Source: Amycolatopsis australiensis
GTDB lineage: Bacteria > Actinomycetota > Actinomycetes > Mycobacteriales > Pseudonocardiaceae
Length of the DNA: 64,000 bases
NCBI RefSeq assembly: GCF_900119165.1
Contig: NZ_FPJG01000006.1
Span: forward strand, 310,001 to 374,000
Direction of reading: 5' to 3'
Shown piece after piece: positions 36,964 to 52,144 of this stretch (position 1 is the stretch's first letter; every line of letters begins with the position of its first letter). Made by a program: the position numbers and the translations under genes. A model generated the notes under the pieces. It worked only from the letters and a program-made list of their open reading frames with translations, ran no database searches and was not told where the DNA came from.

Positions 36964-36998
36964 GAAGGCCCGCCTGGCAGAGCCAGACGGGCCTTCGT
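36964..36998 (-). terminator. Terminator after rplO
   Basis: A near-continuous hairpin: outer arms CGAAGGCCCG and CGGGCCTTCG (36964-36973 and 36989-36998), with an inner TGGC/GCCA stem. It lies 11 bp past the rplO stop on the minus strand and ends the spc transcript before the inserted membrane genes. No T run. Confidence 0.75.
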
Positions 36999-37009
36999 AC
37001 GTGTACCGC

Positions 37010-37456
37010 TCAGTTGGTGGTGGCGGAGCCACCGGCCGCTTCGAGCTTCTCCTTGGCGGAGCCGGAGAACGCGTCCGCGGTGACGTCCAGCTTGACGCCG
37101 TTCACGTCGCCGTTGCCGAGGACCTTCACCAGCTTGCCCTTGCGGACCAGACCGCCCTTGACGAGTTCCTCGGCGCCGATCTTGCCGCCGTCCGGGAACA
37201 CGCGGGCGATGTCGCCCACGTTCACCGGCTGGTACTCGGTGCGGAAGCGGTTCTTGAAGCCACGCAGCTTCGGGAGCCGCATGTGGATGGGCATCTGCCC
37301 ACCCTCGAACCCGGCGGGCACGTTCTTCCGGGCCTTGGTGCCCTTCGTACCGCGACCGGCCGTCTTGCCCTTCGAACCCTCACCACGGCCCACGCGGATC
37401 TTGTCGCGCTTGGCGCCCGGAGCCGGACGCAGGTGGTGGATCTTGATGGCCGTCAT
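37010..37456 (-). CDS. rplO: Ribosomal protein L15 (uL15)
   Basis: A 148-aa late-assembly large-subunit protein. Conserved N-terminal [33 protein letters not shown] and the core [19 protein letters not shown] are present. Overlaps rpmD by four bases. It is the last gene of the spc operon before a terminator, instead of continuing into secY. Confidence 0.98.
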   Translation of the reverse strand: MTAIKIHHLRPAPGAKRDKIRVGRGEGSKGKTAGRGTKGTKARKNVPAGFEGGQMPIHMRLPKLRGFKNRFRTEYQPVNVGDIARVFPDGGKIGAEELVKGGLVRKGKLVKVLGNGDVNGVKLDVTADAFSGSAKEKLEAAGGSATTN

Positions 37457-37638
37457 GCCTGGACCTCCTCGACCTCCACCAGATGGCGGACGGTGTGGAT
37501 CAGGCCGCGCACCTGGGGGGTGTCTTCACGCACGACGCTCTGGCGGATCTTGCGCAGCCCGAGGGTGCGCAGCGACTCGCGGTGAGCGTGCTTCGTGCCG
37601 ATTTTGCTCTTGACCTGGGTGACCTTGAGCTGAGCCAT
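37453..37638 (-). CDS. rpmD: Ribosomal protein L30 (uL30)
   Basis: A 61-aa protein with the family core [24 protein letters not shown] and [24 protein letters not shown]. The ATG at 37638 gives the usual L30 length; an upstream frame to 37710 is a shadow of rpsE. Four-base gap from rpsE, overlap with rplO. Confidence 0.97.
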   Translation of the reverse strand: MAQLKVTQVKSKIGTKHAHRESLRTLGLRKIRQSVVREDTPQVRGLIHTVRHLVEVEEVQA

Positions 37639-37642
37639 GAGA

Positions 37643-38287
37643 TCAGACCCCCTGGCCGGCACGCTGGCGCAGCATCCGGGCCGGGGCGACGTCCTCGAGC
37701 GGCAGGCCACGGCGGGCCGCCACCTCCTCCGGACGCTGCAGACCCTTCAGAGCCGCCACGGTCGCGTGCACGATGTTGATGGCGTTGTCGGAGCCGAGCG
37801 ACTTCGACAGCACGTCGTGGACACCCGCGCACTCCAGCACCGCGCGCACCGGGCCACCGGCGATGACGCCGGTACCGGCCGAAGCCGGACGGAGCAGCAC
37901 GACACCGGCGGCCTCCTCACCCTGGATCGGGTGCGGGATGGTGCCGCCGACGCGCGGGACGCGGAAGAAGTTCTTCTTCGCTTCCTCGACGCCCTTGGCG
38001 ATGGCCGCGGGAACTTCCTTGGCCTTGCCGTAGCCGACGCCGACCTGACCGTCGCCGTCACCGACGACCACCAGGGCGGTGAAGCTGAAGCGACGACCGC
38101 CCTTGACGACCTTGGCGACGCGGTTGATCGTCACGACCTTCTCGAGGTGCGGGGTCTTGTCCTGGGCCGCCCCGCCACGGCCGCTGTCGCGCCGGTCCCG
38201 GCGGTCGCGACGGTCACCGCGGTCGTTGCCGCCCTGCCCGCCGGGTCCGCCCTGGCCGCCGCCGAATTGCCGTGTACGTCCCGGCAT
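37643..38287 (-). CDS. rpsE: Ribosomal protein S5 (uS5)
   Basis: A 214-aa protein of the 30S decoding region. It starts [11 protein letters not shown] and has a Gly/Arg/Asp-rich N-terminal tail ([25 protein letters not shown]), then the conserved [33 protein letters not shown] and [22 protein letters not shown] at 38287; the longer frame is not conserved. Confidence 0.97.
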   Translation of the reverse strand: MPGRTRQFGGGQGGPGGQGGNDRGDRRDRRDRRDSGRGGAAQDKTPHLEKVVTINRVAKVVKGGRRFSFTALVVVGDGDGQVGVGYGKAKEVPAAIAKGVEEAKKNFFRVPRVGGTIPHPIQGEEAAGVVLLRPASAGTGVIAGGPVRAVLECAGVHDVLSKSLGSDNAINIVHATVAALKGLQRPEEVAARRGLPLEDVAPARMLRQRAGQGV

Positions 38288-38324
38288 CAGGCTGTCCTTC
38301 CCTGCTTCTGCAACTGCGTCATTC

Positions 38325-38723
38325 TCAGAACTCCAACCCCGCCTCGCGGGCGGCGTCGGCGAGCGCGGCGATGCGGCCGTGGTAGGCGTTGCCGCCACGG
38401 TCGAACACCACAGCCGAGATCCCGGCGCTCTTGGCACGCGCGGCGACGAGTTCCCCGACCTTGGCGGCCTTGGCCTTCTTGTCGCCCTCGAGCGCCCGGA
38501 CGTCCGCCTCGAGGGTGGACGCCGACGCCAGGGTGTGACCGGCGAGGTCGTCGATCACCTGCACGGCGATGTGCCGCGAGGACCGCTTGACGACCAGGCG
38601 CGGACGCTGGTCCGTGCCCGAGACCTTCTTGCGGAGGCGGAAGTGCCGACGGGCCTTCGCGACGCGGCGGCGGGTCGAGATGTCCTTGCCCACCGGCTTG
38701 CGCTTCGTAGTCGTGTCGCTCAT
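38325..38723 (-). CDS. rplR: Ribosomal protein L18 (uL18)
   Basis: A 132-aa protein that helps bind 5S rRNA. The core [29 protein letters not shown] and [26 protein letters not shown] is complete. The ATG at 38723 is preferred; a GTG at 38729 overlaps the rplF stop and adds two residues. Confidence 0.97.
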   Translation of the reverse strand: MSDTTTKRKPVGKDISTRRRVAKARRHFRLRKKVSGTDQRPRLVVKRSSRHIAVQVIDDLAGHTLASASTLEADVRALEGDKKAKAAKVGELVAARAKSAGISAVVFDRGGNAYHGRIAALADAAREAGLEF

Positions 38724-38725
38724 GA

Positions 38726-39265
38726 TCACTTACCCGTCTTTCCGACCTTGCGGCGGATCTTCTCACCCTCGTACCGCAGGCCCTTGCCCTTGTACGGGTC
38801 CGGGCGCCGCAGCCGGCGGATGACCGCCGAGATCTGGCCGACCTTCTGCTTGTCGATGCCGGAGACCGAGAACCGGGTCGGGCTCTCCACCTTGAAGGTG
38901 ATGCCTTCCGGGGCCTCGATCTTCACCGGGTGGCTGTAGCCGAGGGCGAACTCGAGGTCCGAGCCCTTGGCCTGCACGCGGTAACCGACGCCGTGGATCT
39001 CGAGCTTCTTCTCGTAGCCCGAGGTCACCCCCACGACCAGGTTGTTCACCAGCGTGCGGGTGAGGCCGTGCAGAGCCTTGCTGGTGCGCTCGTCGTCCGG
39101 GCGCTTGACCACCAGCGCGCCGTCCTCGCCGCGCTCGACCGTGATCGGCTCGGCGACGGTGTGCTCCAGGGTGCCCTTGGGACCCTTGACCGTGATGTGC
39201 TGACCGTCGATGGTCACCTCGACCCCGGAAGGGACGGCGACCGGCAGCTTTCCGATGCGTGACAT
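38726..39265 (-). CDS. rplF: Ribosomal protein L6 (uL6)
   Basis: A 179-aa protein of two similar domains near the GTPase centre. Complete from [17 protein letters not shown] through [13 protein letters not shown] to [20 protein letters not shown]. The ATG at 39265 gives the normal family length; the 248-aa frame extends into non-conserved sequence. Confidence 0.98.
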   Translation of the reverse strand: MSRIGKLPVAVPSGVEVTIDGQHITVKGPKGTLEHTVAEPITVERGEDGALVVKRPDDERTSKALHGLTRTLVNNLVVGVTSGYEKKLEIHGVGYRVQAKGSDLEFALGYSHPVKIEAPEGITFKVESPTRFSVSGIDKQKVGQISAVIRRLRRPDPYKGKGLRYEGEKIRRKVGKTGK

Positions 39266-39281
39266 GCCTGTACCCCCTTCC

Positions 39282-39680
39282 TTACCAGACGTAGGCGAGG
39301 ACTTCGCCGCCCACGCTGTTGCGCTTGGCCTGCCGGTCGGTCTGCAGGCCCGAGGACGTCGAAATGATCGCGATGCCCAGGCCGCCGAGCACGGACGGCA
39401 GTTCGGTCGATTTGGCGTAGACCCGCAGGCCGGGCTTGGAGACACGCCGGAGGCCGGCGATGCTCCGCTCACGGTTGGGGCCGTACTTGAGCTCGACGAC
39501 GAGGTTCTTGTGCTTCTCGCCCGGCTCGTCGCGGTAACCCGCGATGTAGCCCTCGCGCTTGAGGATCTCGGCGATGTTCGCCTTGAGCTTCGAGTGCGGG
39601 AGCTTGACCTCGTCGTGGTACGCCGAGTTCGCGTTGCGCAGACGCGTCAAGAAGTCTGCGATGGGGTCGGTCATCGTCAT
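39282..39680 (-). CDS. rpsH: Ribosomal protein S8 (uS8)
   Basis: A 132-aa 16S rRNA binder that also represses the spc operon in many bacteria. Conserved [18 protein letters not shown], and the C-terminal [26 protein letters not shown]. Followed by rplF, 16 bp away. Confidence 0.98.
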   Translation of the reverse strand: MTMTDPIADFLTRLRNANSAYHDEVKLPHSKLKANIAEILKREGYIAGYRDEPGEKHKNLVVELKYGPNRERSIAGLRRVSKPGLRVYAKSTELPSVLGGLGIAIISTSSGLQTDRQAKRNSVGGEVLAYVW

Positions 39681-39765
39681 GGTGACCTGTCAACCTTTCT
39701 CGCCCTGGTTCCCCGCCCGCCGGAGCGGGCGGGGCCTGTGGCGAAGTGGAGTTTTAAAAAGGCTC

Positions 39766-39951
39766 TTACCAGCTGGACTTGCGGACGCCGGGCAGCTCGC
39801 CCGCGTGTGCCATCTCGCGAAGGCAGATCCGGCAGAGCCCGAACTTGCGGAACACGGCGTGCGGGCGGCCGCACCGCTGGCAGCGGGTGTAGGCGCGCAC
39901 GGCGAACTTCGGCTTCTTCGCGGCCTTGTGGACCAGTGCTTTCTTGGCCAT
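39766..39951 (-). CDS. rpsN: Ribosomal protein S14 type Z (uS14, zinc-binding)
   Basis: A 61-aa short form with two CxxC pairs (CQRCGRP and CRICLRE), i.e. the zinc-binding variant used in the spc operon of Gram-positive bacteria. A longer, zinc-free paralog may exist elsewhere. Between rplE (4 bp away) and rpsH. Confidence 0.98.
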   Translation of the reverse strand: MAKKALVHKAAKKPKFAVRAYTRCQRCGRPHAVFRKFGLCRICLREMAHAGELPGVRKSSW

Positions 39952-39955
39952 CGGC

Positions 39956-40519
39956 TCAGTTCTCCTTGAACGGGAAGCCGAGCTTGCGCAGCAGCGCCCG
40001 GCCCTCGTCGTCGTTCGTAGCGGTCGTGACGACGGTGACGTCCATGCCGCGCGGGCGGTCGATGGAGTCGGGGTCGATCTCGTGGAACATCGACTGCTCG
40101 TTGAGACCGAACGTGTAGTTGCCGTGGCCGTCGAACTGCTTCGGCGAAAGCCCGCGGAAGTCGCGGATACGCGGCAGCGCGATGGTCAGCAGCCGGTCGA
40201 GGAACTCCCACATGCGGTCGCCGCGCAGCGTGACGCGCGCGCCGATCGGCTGGCCCTCGCGCAGCTTGAACTGCGCGATGGACTTGCGGGCCTTGCGGAC
40301 CTCGGGCTTCTGGCCGGTGATCGCGGCGAGGTCGCGGACCGCGCCTTCGATCAGCTTGCTGTCGCGGGCGGCGTCGCCGACGCCCATGTTGACGACGACC
40401 TTCACCACGCCCGGGATCTGGTGGACGTTGGCGAAGGAGAACTCCGCCTGCAGCTGGCCCTTGATCTCGTCGCGGTAGCGCACCTTGAGGCGCGGCGCGA
40501 CCTTCTCTGCGGTGGTCAT
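39956..40519 (-). CDS. rplE: Ribosomal protein L5 (uL5)
   Basis: A 187-aa protein that binds 5S rRNA and contacts tRNA in the P site. Complete core ([60 protein letters not shown]). Its start overlaps the rplX stop by one base (TGATG). Confidence 0.98.
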   Translation of the reverse strand: MTTAEKVAPRLKVRYRDEIKGQLQAEFSFANVHQIPGVVKVVVNMGVGDAARDSKLIEGAVRDLAAITGQKPEVRKARKSIAQFKLREGQPIGARVTLRGDRMWEFLDRLLTIALPRIRDFRGLSPKQFDGHGNYTFGLNEQSMFHEIDPDSIDRPRGMDVTVVTTATNDDEGRALLRKLGFPFKEN

Positions 40520-40833
40520 CAGATGTCCTTACCGTTCCGGCGCGAGATCCGGACCTTCTTGCCGTCCTCGCCGATGCGGTAACCCACCCGGGTCGGCTTG
40601 CCGTCCGAGTCGACCACCATCACGTTCGAGACGTGGATCGGCGCCTCCTGCGTGACGATGCCACCGGACTGCGCGCCGCGCTGGGTCTGGGTGATCCGCG
40701 TGTGCTTCTTGATCCGGTTCACGCCCTCGACCAGCACCCGCTGACGCTCCGGGTAAGCCTGGATGACCTTGCCCTTGGCGCCCTTGTCCTTGCCGGCGAT
40801 GACGACGACCGTGTCGCCCTTCTTCACCTTCAT
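40519..40833 (-). CDS. rplX: Ribosomal protein L24 (uL24)
   Basis: A 104-aa early-assembly protein with a KOW motif ([36 protein letters not shown]). I start at the ATG at 40833, with GGAGGT at about 6 nt, where it overlaps the rplN stop by one base; an upstream GTG in the same frame adds one residue. Confidence 0.97.
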   Translation of the reverse strand: MKVKKGDTVVVIAGKDKGAKGKVIQAYPERQRVLVEGVNRIKKHTRITQTQRGAQSGGIVTQEAPIHVSNVMVVDSDGKPTRVGYRIGEDGKKVRISRRNGKDI

Positions 40834-41201
40834 CACAGCACCTCCGGCGCGAGCGAAATGATCTTCATGAACTTTCGGTCGCGCAGCTCGCGGCCCACCG
40901 GGCCGAAGATGCGGGTGCCCCGGGGCTCGTTGTCGTTCTTGATGAGCACGGCGGCGTTCTCGTCGAACCGGATGTAGGAACCGTCCGGACGACGGCGCTC
41001 CTTGACCGTGCGGACGATGACGGCCTTGACGACGTCGCCCTTCTTCACCCCGGCAGCCGGGATGGCGTCCTTCACGGTGGCGACGATGATGTCGCCGATG
41101 CCGGCGTAGCGCCGCCCGGAGCCACCGAGAACCCGGATGCAGAGGATTTCCTTCGCACCCGTGTTGTCGGCTACCCGAAGCCGCGACTCCTGCTGGATCA
41201 C
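40833..41201 (-). CDS. rplN: Ribosomal protein L14 (uL14)
   Basis: A 122-aa highly conserved protein at the subunit interface. GTG start at 41201 ([18 protein letters not shown]), supported by AGGAG 5 nt upstream and the invariant family length; the 138-aa frame includes non-conserved residues. Confidence 0.98.
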   Translation of the reverse strand: MIQQESRLRVADNTGAKEILCIRVLGGSGRRYAGIGDIIVATVKDAIPAAGVKKGDVVKAVIVRTVKERRRPDGSYIRFDENAAVLIKNDNEPRGTRIFGPVGRELRDRKFMKIISLAPEVL

Positions 41202-41291
41202 GTCAACTCCTGTATGTCGCGCCGGTTCTCGCCCGCTTGTGAGGTCCACATTGGCGAGCCTTGCGGAACTAAAGACTCCTGAGAGCCCTGC

Positions 41292-41570
41292 TTACTTGGC
41301 CTTCTCCACGATCTGCACCAGGCGCCAGCGCTTCGTCGCCGACAGCGGACGGGTCTCCATCAGGGTGACCCGGTCGCCCACGCCGGCCTCGTTGTTCTCG
41401 TCGTGCACCTTCACCTTGGAGGTGGTGCGGACGACCTTCGAGTAGCGGGGGTGCTTCTTGCGGTCCTCGAGCTCGACCACGATCGTCTTGTTCATCTTGT
41501 CCGAGACGACGTAGCCCTCACGAACCTTGCGGTAGTTCCGGGCCGTCGCCTCGGTGGTGGGCTCGCTCAT
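41292..41570 (-). CDS. rpsQ: Ribosomal protein S17 (uS17)
   Basis: A 92-aa OB-fold small-subunit protein. Core [34 protein letters not shown] and [17 protein letters not shown]. Overlaps rpmC by four bases (ATGA). Confidence 0.98.
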   Translation of the reverse strand: MSEPTTEATARNYRKVREGYVVSDKMNKTIVVELEDRKKHPRYSKVVRTTSKVKVHDENNEAGVGDRVTLMETRPLSATKRWRLVQIVEKAK

Positions 41571-41812
41571 GCGGCACCTTCACTCTCGGCGTCGGGGGCA
41601 ACGGACAGGCCGAGTTCACGCTCGCGCATGACCGTGTAGATCCGCGCGATGTCCGTGCGGACAGTGCGCAGACGGCGGTTGTTGTCGAGCTGCCCGGTCG
41701 CCATCTGGAAACGGAGGTTGAACAGCTCCTCCTTGTACTCCTTGAGACGCAGGACGAGCTCTTCCGCGGTGAGCTCACGCAGCTCCGATGCCTGAACGGC
41801 TCCGCTCGCCAT
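41567..41812 (-). CDS. rpmC: Ribosomal protein L29 (uL29)
   Basis: An 81-aa helical protein near the exit tunnel. The core [34 protein letters not shown] is conserved; a short Ala/Ser N-terminus and Glu-rich C-terminus flank it. One-base overlap with rplP (TGATG) and four-base overlap with rpsQ. Confidence 0.97.
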   Translation of the reverse strand: MASGAVQASELRELTAEELVLRLKEYKEELFNLRFQMATGQLDNNRRLRTVRTDIARIYTVMRERELGLSVAPDAESEGAA

Positions 41813-42231
41813 CAGAACTCACCACCTTCACGGGTCACGATGCGGCACTTCATGGGCAGCTTGTGGATCGCGCGGCGGAGCGCCTCACGGGCGGTCTCCT
41901 CGTTCGGGAACGAGATCTCGAACATCACGCGGCCCGGCTTCACGTTGGCGATCCACCACTCGGGCGAACCCTTACCGGAACCCATGCGGGTCTCGGCCGG
42001 CTTCTTGGTCAGCGGGCGGTCCGGGTAGATGGTCGTCCACACCTTGCCACCACGCTTGATGTGACGGGTCATGGCGATACGAGCGGACTCGATCTGCCGG
42101 TTCGTCACGTAGCTGTGCTCAAGCGCCTGGATGCCGTACTCGCCGAAGTTGACCTTCGTGCCACCCTTGGCGGCGCCGTGGCGCTTCGGGGAGTGCTGCT
42201 TCCGGTGCTTGACCCTGCGCGGGATGAGCAC
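41812..42231 (-). CDS. rplP: Ribosomal protein L16 (uL16)
   Basis: A 139-aa A-site protein. GTG start ([23 protein letters not shown]), then [37 protein letters not shown] and [23 protein letters not shown], all conserved. Three bases after the rpsC stop. Confidence 0.98.
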   Translation of the reverse strand: MLIPRRVKHRKQHSPKRHGAAKGGTKVNFGEYGIQALEHSYVTNRQIESARIAMTRHIKRGGKVWTTIYPDRPLTKKPAETRMGSGKGSPEWWIANVKPGRVMFEISFPNEETAREALRRAIHKLPMKCRIVTREGGEF

Positions 42232-42234
42232 GTC

Positions 42235-43067
<833 letters not shown>

Positions 43068-43068
<1 letters not shown>

Positions 43069-43478
43069 TACCGGCCACCTGCCTTCTTGTTGCTCTTCTT
43101 CTCCGCGGGGCGGGACTCGACCACGACGGTGATGTGGCTCGTCCGCTTGCGGATCCGGTAAGCGCGGCCCTGGGCACGCGGACGGATGCGCTTGAGGGTC
43201 GGGCCCTCGTCGGCCGTCGCGGACTTGATCCAGAGCGTCTCCGGGTCCAGCTGGAGGTTGTTCTCGGCGTTGGCCGCCGCGCTGGCGATGACCTTCGCGA
43301 GCGGGGTGCTGGCCGCCTGCGGCGCGAACCGGAGCACGGCCAGGGCCTCGCTGACGCTACGACCCTTGACGAGCTCGATCACCCGGCGCACCTTGGTCGG
43401 CGAATCCCGGACGAAACGAGCCCGCGCGACGGCCGTAGGCAGCTCTTCTGCCGTGGCCGCGTTGGACTGGGCGTTCAT
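43068..43478 (-). CDS. rplV: Ribosomal protein L22 (uL22)
   Basis: A 136-aa protein lining the exit tunnel. Core [35 protein letters not shown] and [26 protein letters not shown] is intact, with the extended loop that macrolide-resistance mutations can alter showing no gross change. Ends at the rpsC start. Confidence 0.98.
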
Positions 43479-43506
43479 CTGCTTCCCTTAACTGTCTCGT
43501 GCCCGC

Positions 43507-43788
43507 TCAGCGGCGGCGCGACTTGCGGTCGTCCTTGATGTGGCCCTTGAAGGTCCGCGTCGGGGCGAACTCGCCCAGCTTGTGACCCACCATCGCCTCG
43601 GTGACGAACACCGGGACGTGCTTGCGGCCGTCGTGCACCGCGATCGTGTGACCCAGGAAGTCCGGGATGATCGTGGAGCGGCGGGACCAGGTCTTGATGA
43701 CCGTCTTCTTGCCCGATTCGTTCAGCGCGTCCACCTTCTTGAGCAGGTGGTCGTCCACGAACGGGCCCTTCTTCAGGCTGCGTGGCAT
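43507..43788 (-). CDS. rpsS: Ribosomal protein S19 (uS19)
   Basis: A 93-aa head protein contacting S13. Complete [68 protein letters not shown]. Preceded by rplB, 18 bp away. Confidence 0.98.
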   Translation of the reverse strand: MPRSLKKGPFVDDHLLKKVDALNESGKKTVIKTWSRRSTIIPDFLGHTIAVHDGRKHVPVFVTEAMVGHKLGEFAPTRTFKGHIKDDRKSRRR

Positions 43789-43806
43789 GTGCTTCTACCT
43801 CCCTGC

Positions 43807-44640
<834 letters not shown>

Positions 44641-44655
44641 TGTCAGCTCAGTCCT

Positions 44656-44967
44656 TTACGCGGTGGGTCCGCCGAAGATCTCGATCGCCTTGCTCTCGGG
44701 CGAAAGAGTCACGATGGCGCGCTTGGTGTCCTTGCGCTTGCCGAAGCCGGCGCGAGTCCGCTTCCGCTTGCCCTGGCGGTTGGCCGTGTTGACGCTGACC
44801 ACCTTGACGCCGAACACCTTCTCGACCGCGATCTTGATCTGGGTCTTGTTGGCGTCCGGGCGGACGATGAACGTGTACTTGTGGTCCTCGAGCAGCCCGT
44901 AGGACTTCTCGGAGATGACCGGCGCGAGCAGGATGTCGCGGGGGTCCGGAATGGCGACCGAACTCAC
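44656..44967 (-). CDS. rplW: Ribosomal protein L23 (uL23)
   Basis: A 103-aa exit-tunnel protein that docks SRP and trigger factor. Core [35 protein letters not shown] and [21 protein letters not shown] are conserved. GTG start overlaps the rplD stop by four bases. Confidence 0.98.
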   Translation of the reverse strand: MSSVAIPDPRDILLAPVISEKSYGLLEDHKYTFIVRPDANKTQIKIAVEKVFGVKVVSVNTANRQGKRKRTRAGFGKRKDTKRAIVTLSPESKAIEIFGGPTA

Positions 44968-45653
44968 TTCTCGTCACTCCCTTCCGTGACCTCGCCCGAC
45001 CGCGCGGAAGCCTTGACGGCCTTGCCGCGGACGGGGCCGGCGACGAACGCGTCGTACGCGGCCTTGGTGAACACGACGTCGTCGTTGACCAGCACGTCGT
45101 AGGTGTTGAGCTGGTCGGCCCAGAGCAGGTGCACCTCGGGCAGGTTGCGCAGCGAAATCCAGCTCAGCTCGTCGGCGCGGTCCAGCACCACCAGCACGCG
45201 CTTCGCCTGCGTCACCGCGGCGAGGGCGGCCTTGGCGGCCTTCGTGGACGGCTTCTCGCCGGTCACCAGCTCGGTGACGACGTGCAGCTGGCCGGCGCGC
45301 GCCCGGTCGGAGAGAGCGCCACGCAGGGCGGCGGCCTTCATCTTCTTCGGGGTGCGCTGGGTGTAGTCGCGCGGCGTGGGGCCGTGCACGACGCCACCGC
45401 CGGCGAACTGCGGCGCGCGGGTCGAACCCTGGCGGGCACGGCCGGTGCCCTTCTGCCGGTACGGCTTCTTGCCGCCACCGGAGACCTCACCGCGGGTCTT
45501 CGTGTCGTGCGTGCCCTGGCGCGCGGCGGCCTGCTGGGCCACCACGACCTGGTGCATCAGCGCGACGTTGGCCTGCACGTCGAAGATCTCCTCGGGGAGA
45601 TCGACCGTGCCGTCGGCTTTACCGGCCGGGGTCTTCAGCTCGACGCTTGTCAT
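44964..45653 (-). CDS. rplD: Ribosomal protein L4 (uL4)
   Basis: A 229-aa protein whose long loop lines the exit tunnel; E. coli L4 also represses the S10 operon. Core VYQA-type region [59 protein letters not shown] is complete. Three bases after rplC. Confidence 0.98.
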   Translation of the reverse strand: MTSVELKTPAGKADGTVDLPEEIFDVQANVALMHQVVVAQQAAARQGTHDTKTRGEVSGGGKKPYRQKGTGRARQGSTRAPQFAGGGVVHGPTPRDYTQRTPKKMKAAALRGALSDRARAGQLHVVTELVTGEKPSTKAAKAALAAVTQAKRVLVVLDRADELSWISLRNLPEVHLLWADQLNTYDVLVNDDVVFTKAAYDAFVAGPVRGKAVKASARSGEVTEGSDEK

Positions 45654-45656
45654 TGA

Positions 45657-46307
45657 TCAGTTACCACCCTTCGCGGCGCTGCGCACGAACAGCAGGCCGC
45701 CCTTGGGACCGGGCACGGCGCCCTTGATCAGCAGCAGGCCGTCCTCGGCACGCACGGCGTGCACGGTCAGGTTCTGCGTGGTGACCCGGTCGTTGCCCAT
45801 CCGGCCTGCCATGCGCAGGCCCTTGAAGACGCGGCCGGGGGTGGCGCAGCCACCGATCGAACCCGGCTTGCGGTGCACGGCCTGGGCACCGTGGCTCGCG
45901 CCCTGGCCCTTGAAGCCGTGGCGCTTCATGACACCCGCGTAGCCCTTGCCCTTGCTGGTCCCGGTCACGTCGACCTCGGTGCCGGCGGCGAACACCTCGG
46001 CGGTGATCTCCTGGCCGACCTCGTAGGTCTCGGCGTCGGTGGTGCGCAGCTCGGCGAGGAACCGCCGCGGGGTCACGCCCGCCTTGTCGAAGTGGCCGGT
46101 GCGCGGCTTGTTCACCTTGCGCGGGTCGACCGCGCCGAACGCCAGCTGCACGGCCGCGTAGCCGTCCTTGTCCTGGGTCCGAACCTGGGTGACCACGTTC
46201 GGGCCGGCCTTGACGACGGTCACCGGGACGACCCGGTTCTGCTCGTCGAAGACCTGGGTCATGCCGAGCTTGGTGCCCAGGATGCCCTTCACTTGCCTGT
46301 CAGACAT
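45657..46307 (-). CDS. rplC: Ribosomal protein L3 (uL3)
   Basis: A 216-aa protein near the peptidyl-transferase centre. Core [57 protein letters not shown] and [23 protein letters not shown] are intact. First after rpsJ in the S10 operon. Confidence 0.98.
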   Translation of the reverse strand: MSDRQVKGILGTKLGMTQVFDEQNRVVPVTVVKAGPNVVTQVRTQDKDGYAAVQLAFGAVDPRKVNKPRTGHFDKAGVTPRRFLAELRTTDAETYEVGQEITAEVFAAGTEVDVTGTSKGKGYAGVMKRHGFKGQGASHGAQAVHRKPGSIGGCATPGRVFKGLRMAGRMGNDRVTTQNLTVHAVRAEDGLLLIKGAVPGPKGGLLFVRSAAKGGN

Positions 46308-46338
46308 GAGTCTCTTATCTCCGCCGCTCGCCCAACGC

Positions 46339-46644
46339 TTACTGGATGTTGACGTCGACGCTCGCCGGCAGGTCGATGCGCATGAGCGCGTCGACCGTCT
46401 TCGGCGTCGGGTCGAGGATGTCGATCAGACGCTTGTGCGTGCGCATCTCGAAGTGCTCGCGCGAGTCCTTGTACTTGTGCGGCGAGCGGATGACGCAGTA
46501 AACGTTCTTCTCGGTGGGCAGCGGCACCGGCCCGACAACCCGGGCGCCGGTGCGCGTGACCGTCTCCACGATCTTGCGCGCCGAGGTGTCGATCGCCTCG
46601 TGGTCGTAGGCCTTGAGCCGGATGCGGATCTTCTGTCCCGCCAT
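46339..46644 (-). CDS. rpsJ: Ribosomal protein S10 (uS10)
   Basis: A 101-aa protein, also NusE in antitermination. Complete [34 protein letters not shown] through [33 protein letters not shown] at 46644 matches the invariant length. It opens the S10 operon; the upstream ~400 bp to tuf holds its leader. Confidence 0.98.
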   Translation of the reverse strand: MAGQKIRIRLKAYDHEAIDTSARKIVETVTRTGARVVGPVPLPTEKNVYCVIRSPHKYKDSREHFEMRTHKRLIDILDPTPKTVDALMRIDLPASVDVNIQ

Positions 46645-46752
46645 GGTGGCTGCTCGTTCCTTGTCGTCTCGTGCCGCTATCTCACAAACCCGGCTGGGTG
46701 TTTCCACCCAGGGCGCGGGTTTCCGCAGTTCAACGGCCCTGTCCCCGGTCCA

Positions 46753-46769
46753 CGCGGTCGGGCGTGTCG
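46753..46769 (-). promoter_or_regulatory. 17-nt leader motif shared by rpsJ and rpsL, copy 1
   Basis: The 17-mer CGACACGCCCGACCGCG (minus strand) lies 109-125 nt before rpsJ and is identical to a stretch before rpsL. Here it sits in a small hairpin: GTCGGGCG and CGCCCGAC pair around the loop CGACA. The surrounding bases are also partly shared (GG-C-CGACACGCCCGACCGCG-G). Function unknown; a common post-transcriptional control is plausible. Confidence 0.6.
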
Positions 46770-46836
46770 CGCCCGACGCACAGACGGATCCCGCGGGATC
46801 GTCGTCTTGCCTGGTCTTCCTCAACGTGAGGAGGCT

Positions 46837-46977
46837 ATGAGCCGGCTGGACCGTCTCACTGCCCTTGCCCGCTCGCCTGCAACCCGAAGGAAGAGCTCGG
46901 CGGACCGTGGCCACTCGCACCGAGGCGGCCGGACCCTCGCAGAGGATCGGCCGCCCCAGGACGAGCAACCTGAATAG
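46837..46977 (+). CDS. Candidate 46-aa ORF, weak
   Basis: ATG preceded by GAGGAGGCT, a near-perfect ribosome site, opens a 46-codon frame ([19 protein letters not shown]...), ending in TAG. It is on the strand opposite to the ribosomal operons in the S10 leader. Codon third-position GC is about 72%, well below the neighbours, and the composition is Arg/Ser-rich, so it may be chance. Confidence 0.25.
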   Translation: MSRLDRLTALARSPATRRKSSADRGHSHRGGRTLAEDRPPQDEQPE

Positions 46978-46996
46978 TGTCGCACACGTGAGTTGA

Positions 46997-47035
46997 CGCC
47001 CCGCACCCGGGGGTGTATTGCCCGGGTGCGGGGCG
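46997..47035 (-). terminator. Terminator after tuf
   Basis: A perfect 15-bp stem (arms 46997-47011 and 47021-47035, 9-nt loop) begins 6 bp after the tuf stop. No T run follows, but the stem is very stable and it separates the str operon from the S10 operon. Confidence 0.8.
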
Positions 47036-47041
47036 CCTACG

Positions 47042-48235
<1,194 letters not shown>

Positions 48236-48364
48236 TGGAATGTCCTCCTGGACTGATTTCGCTTTGTGCTCGCAGGGCGGCGTGGCTGCCGCCCTGCGAA
48301 TGTTCCTTCGTCGGTGCTGCGGACGTTCAGGAGAGTCCCTTAATGCCCGCGTGCGGTGGGGGTG

Positions 48365-50464
<2,100 letters not shown>

Positions 50465-50527
50465 GAGAATGTTCCCCTGTCTCAAGCGTGGGGCCCGGCA
50501 TGGCTTGCATCTGATGCCGGGCGGAAA

Positions 50528-50998
50528 TCACCAGCGGTAGTGCGCGAAGGCCCGGTTGGACTCGGCCATCTTGTGCGTGTCCTCGCGACGCTTCACGGAG
50601 GCACCGAGGCCGTTCGAAGCGTCCAGGAGCTCGTTCTGCAGGCGCTCGATCATCGTCTTCTCGCGGCGGGCCTGCGAGAAGGAGACCAGCCAGCGCAGCG
50701 CGAGGGTCGTGGAGCGGCCCGGCTTGACCTCGATCGGCACCTGGTAGGTGGCGCCACCGACGCGGCGGCTCTTCACCTCGATGGTCGGGCGCACGTTGTC
50801 GAGGGCGCGCTTCAGCGTGACGACCGGGTCGGTGCCCGTCTTCTCGCGAGCGCCTTCGAGCGCGCCGTACACGATGCGCTCGGCCAGGGACCGCTTCCCG
50901 TCCTTCAGCACCTTGTTCACCAGCTGGGTGACCAGCGGGGAGGCGTAGACGGGGTCGGAGATCAGCGGCCGCTTCGGGGCCGGACCCTTGCGGGGCAT
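50528..50998 (-). CDS. rpsG: Ribosomal protein S7 (uS7)
   Basis: A 156-aa head protein that nucleates 30S 3' domain folding and represses the str operon in E. coli. Complete [34 protein letters not shown] and the C-terminal [18 protein letters not shown] overlaps the rpsL TAA by one base. Confidence 0.98.
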   Translation of the reverse strand: MPRKGPAPKRPLISDPVYASPLVTQLVNKVLKDGKRSLAERIVYGALEGAREKTGTDPVVTLKRALDNVRPTIEVKSRRVGGATYQVPIEVKPGRSTTLALRWLVSFSQARREKTMIERLQNELLDASNGLGASVKRREDTHKMAESNRAFAHYRW

Positions 50999-51372
50999 TA
51001 GCTCTTCTCCTTCTTCGCGCCGTACCGGCTGCGCGCCTGCTTGCGGTTCTTGACACCCTGGGTGTCGAGCGAACCGCGGATGATCTTGTAACGGACACCC
51101 GGAAGGTCCTTCACACGACCACCGCGCACGAGCACCATCGAGTGCTCCTGCAGGTTGTGGCCCTCACCGGGGATGTAGGCGGTGACCTCGATGCCGCTGG
51201 TCAGCTTCACACGCGCGACCTTGCGCAGCGCCGAGTTCGGCTTCTTGGGGGTCGTGGTGTACACGCGGGTGCACACGCCACGCCGCTGCGGGCTCCCCTT
51301 GAGTGCCGCCGTCTTCTGCTTGGCAGCCTTGTCCTGGCGGCCCTTGCGGACCAGCTGCTGGATCGTGGGCAA
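50998..51372 (-). CDS. rpsL: Ribosomal protein S12 (uS12)
   Basis: A 124-aa decoding-centre protein. TTG start at 51372 (AGGAAG at ~8 nt), giving [13 protein letters not shown], then [22 protein letters not shown] and [14 protein letters not shown]. Lys43 and Lys88 are the streptomycin-sensitive residues. First gene of the str operon (rpsL-rpsG-fusA-tuf). Confidence 0.97.
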   Translation of the reverse strand: MPTIQQLVRKGRQDKAAKQKTAALKGSPQRRGVCTRVYTTTPKKPNSALRKVARVKLTSGIEVTAYIPGEGHNLQEHSMVLVRGGRVKDLPGVRYKIIRGSLDTQGVKNRKQARSRYGAKKEKS

Positions 51373-51421
51373 TGGACCAGCTTCCTGTCGTGATCTGCTT
51401 CTTCGTGTCTTCACCGGCCCC

Positions 51422-51438
51422 CGCGGTCGGGCGTGTCG
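51422..51438 (-). promoter_or_regulatory. 17-nt leader motif shared by rpsJ and rpsL, copy 2
   Basis: The same 17-mer as at 46753-46769, here 50-66 nt before rpsL on the minus strand. The flanks also match in part, with GGGC and GCCC able to pair around the loop CGACAC. Identity over 17 bases in two unlinked leaders is unlikely by chance. Confidence 0.6.
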
Positions 51439-51795
51439 GCCCGCGTCACGGTCTCGCGACCGGTAACTTCCCGGAGGAATTTTCCGTCGGAACCCCGACC
51501 TGCCGAAGCCGGTGACCGGGTGCCTGAGCACCCCGCCCATGCGCACGGCACGCGGAGCGGCCCGACGCCTGCCGGGCACGGTCTCCAAAGATACCCGCCC
51601 GGGTCCGGACGGAGCGCGGCGGGGGGTCTGAAGGTCGGCGAACGTCCAGCCTACCCCCGAACACGGTCGGGCCGCGGGATGTTCCAGGGTCCGGTCGCGC
51701 CGGACCCGGCGCTTTGTAGAACACCGTGGGCCTCGGGGTTGTTCCCGCTGCGCGGGCTCGGCTGGGGCGCCTCGGGCTGGACCGCTCCGGGCTGG

Positions 51796-51988
51796 GTGAG
51801 GTAGGCCCCGCGGGGCAGCCTGCGGGTCGCGAGTTGGCCCGGCCCGGATGACGTGACCGGCGCGGGCCAGCCCTGCCGGGTGTGGGTCCGCCCGGCCCGG
51901 GTGAAATAGCCCGCGCGCGGGCCAGCCCGTCGGCTGCGGCCCGCCCGACTCGGGTGAGGTACCCCGCGCGGGCGAGGTCGCCGACTCG
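51796..51988. repeat. Degenerate 52-53-bp tandem repeat
   Basis: Three full units and one partial unit: 51796-51847, 51848-51900, 51901-51953, 51954-51988. Each starts GTGA/ATGA and carries CGCGGG..CAGCCCG..GG..CCGCCCGGCCCGG-like blocks; spacing is regular at 52-53 bp though sequence has drifted. It is not part of a gene. Confidence 0.8.
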
Positions 51989-52144
51989 ATTCTCACTGGG
52001 TCGCGTGGCCCGCCTCACCCGACCGAGGGAGCCGGAGAGCCACCCAGCAGCTGGAACGCCGAAGCCGGGCGCGGCTTCAACCGGCGCCGCGGTCGTACTC
52101 CACCCTCACCGGGTGGGCGTGGCCGACACGGACGGGCCGGCCGG

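Larger units (their letters stand above)
46645..47041. other. S10 operon leader and tuf-rpsJ spacer (non-coding)
   Basis: A 397-bp stretch between tuf and rpsJ. It holds the tuf terminator at its right end, a 14-bp perfect palindrome (46787-46800, around CGCG), a small hairpin around 46759-46779 and the 17-nt motif shared with the rpsL leader. One small plus-strand frame (46837-46977) has a good ribosome site but weak codon bias. I see no other gene. A long leader to the S10 operon is likely. Confidence 0.7.

Noticed and set aside
46787..46800. 14-bp palindrome as an operator
   Set aside because: GC-rich palindromes of this size are frequent here and no regulator is tied to it; noted only as part of the S10 leader.
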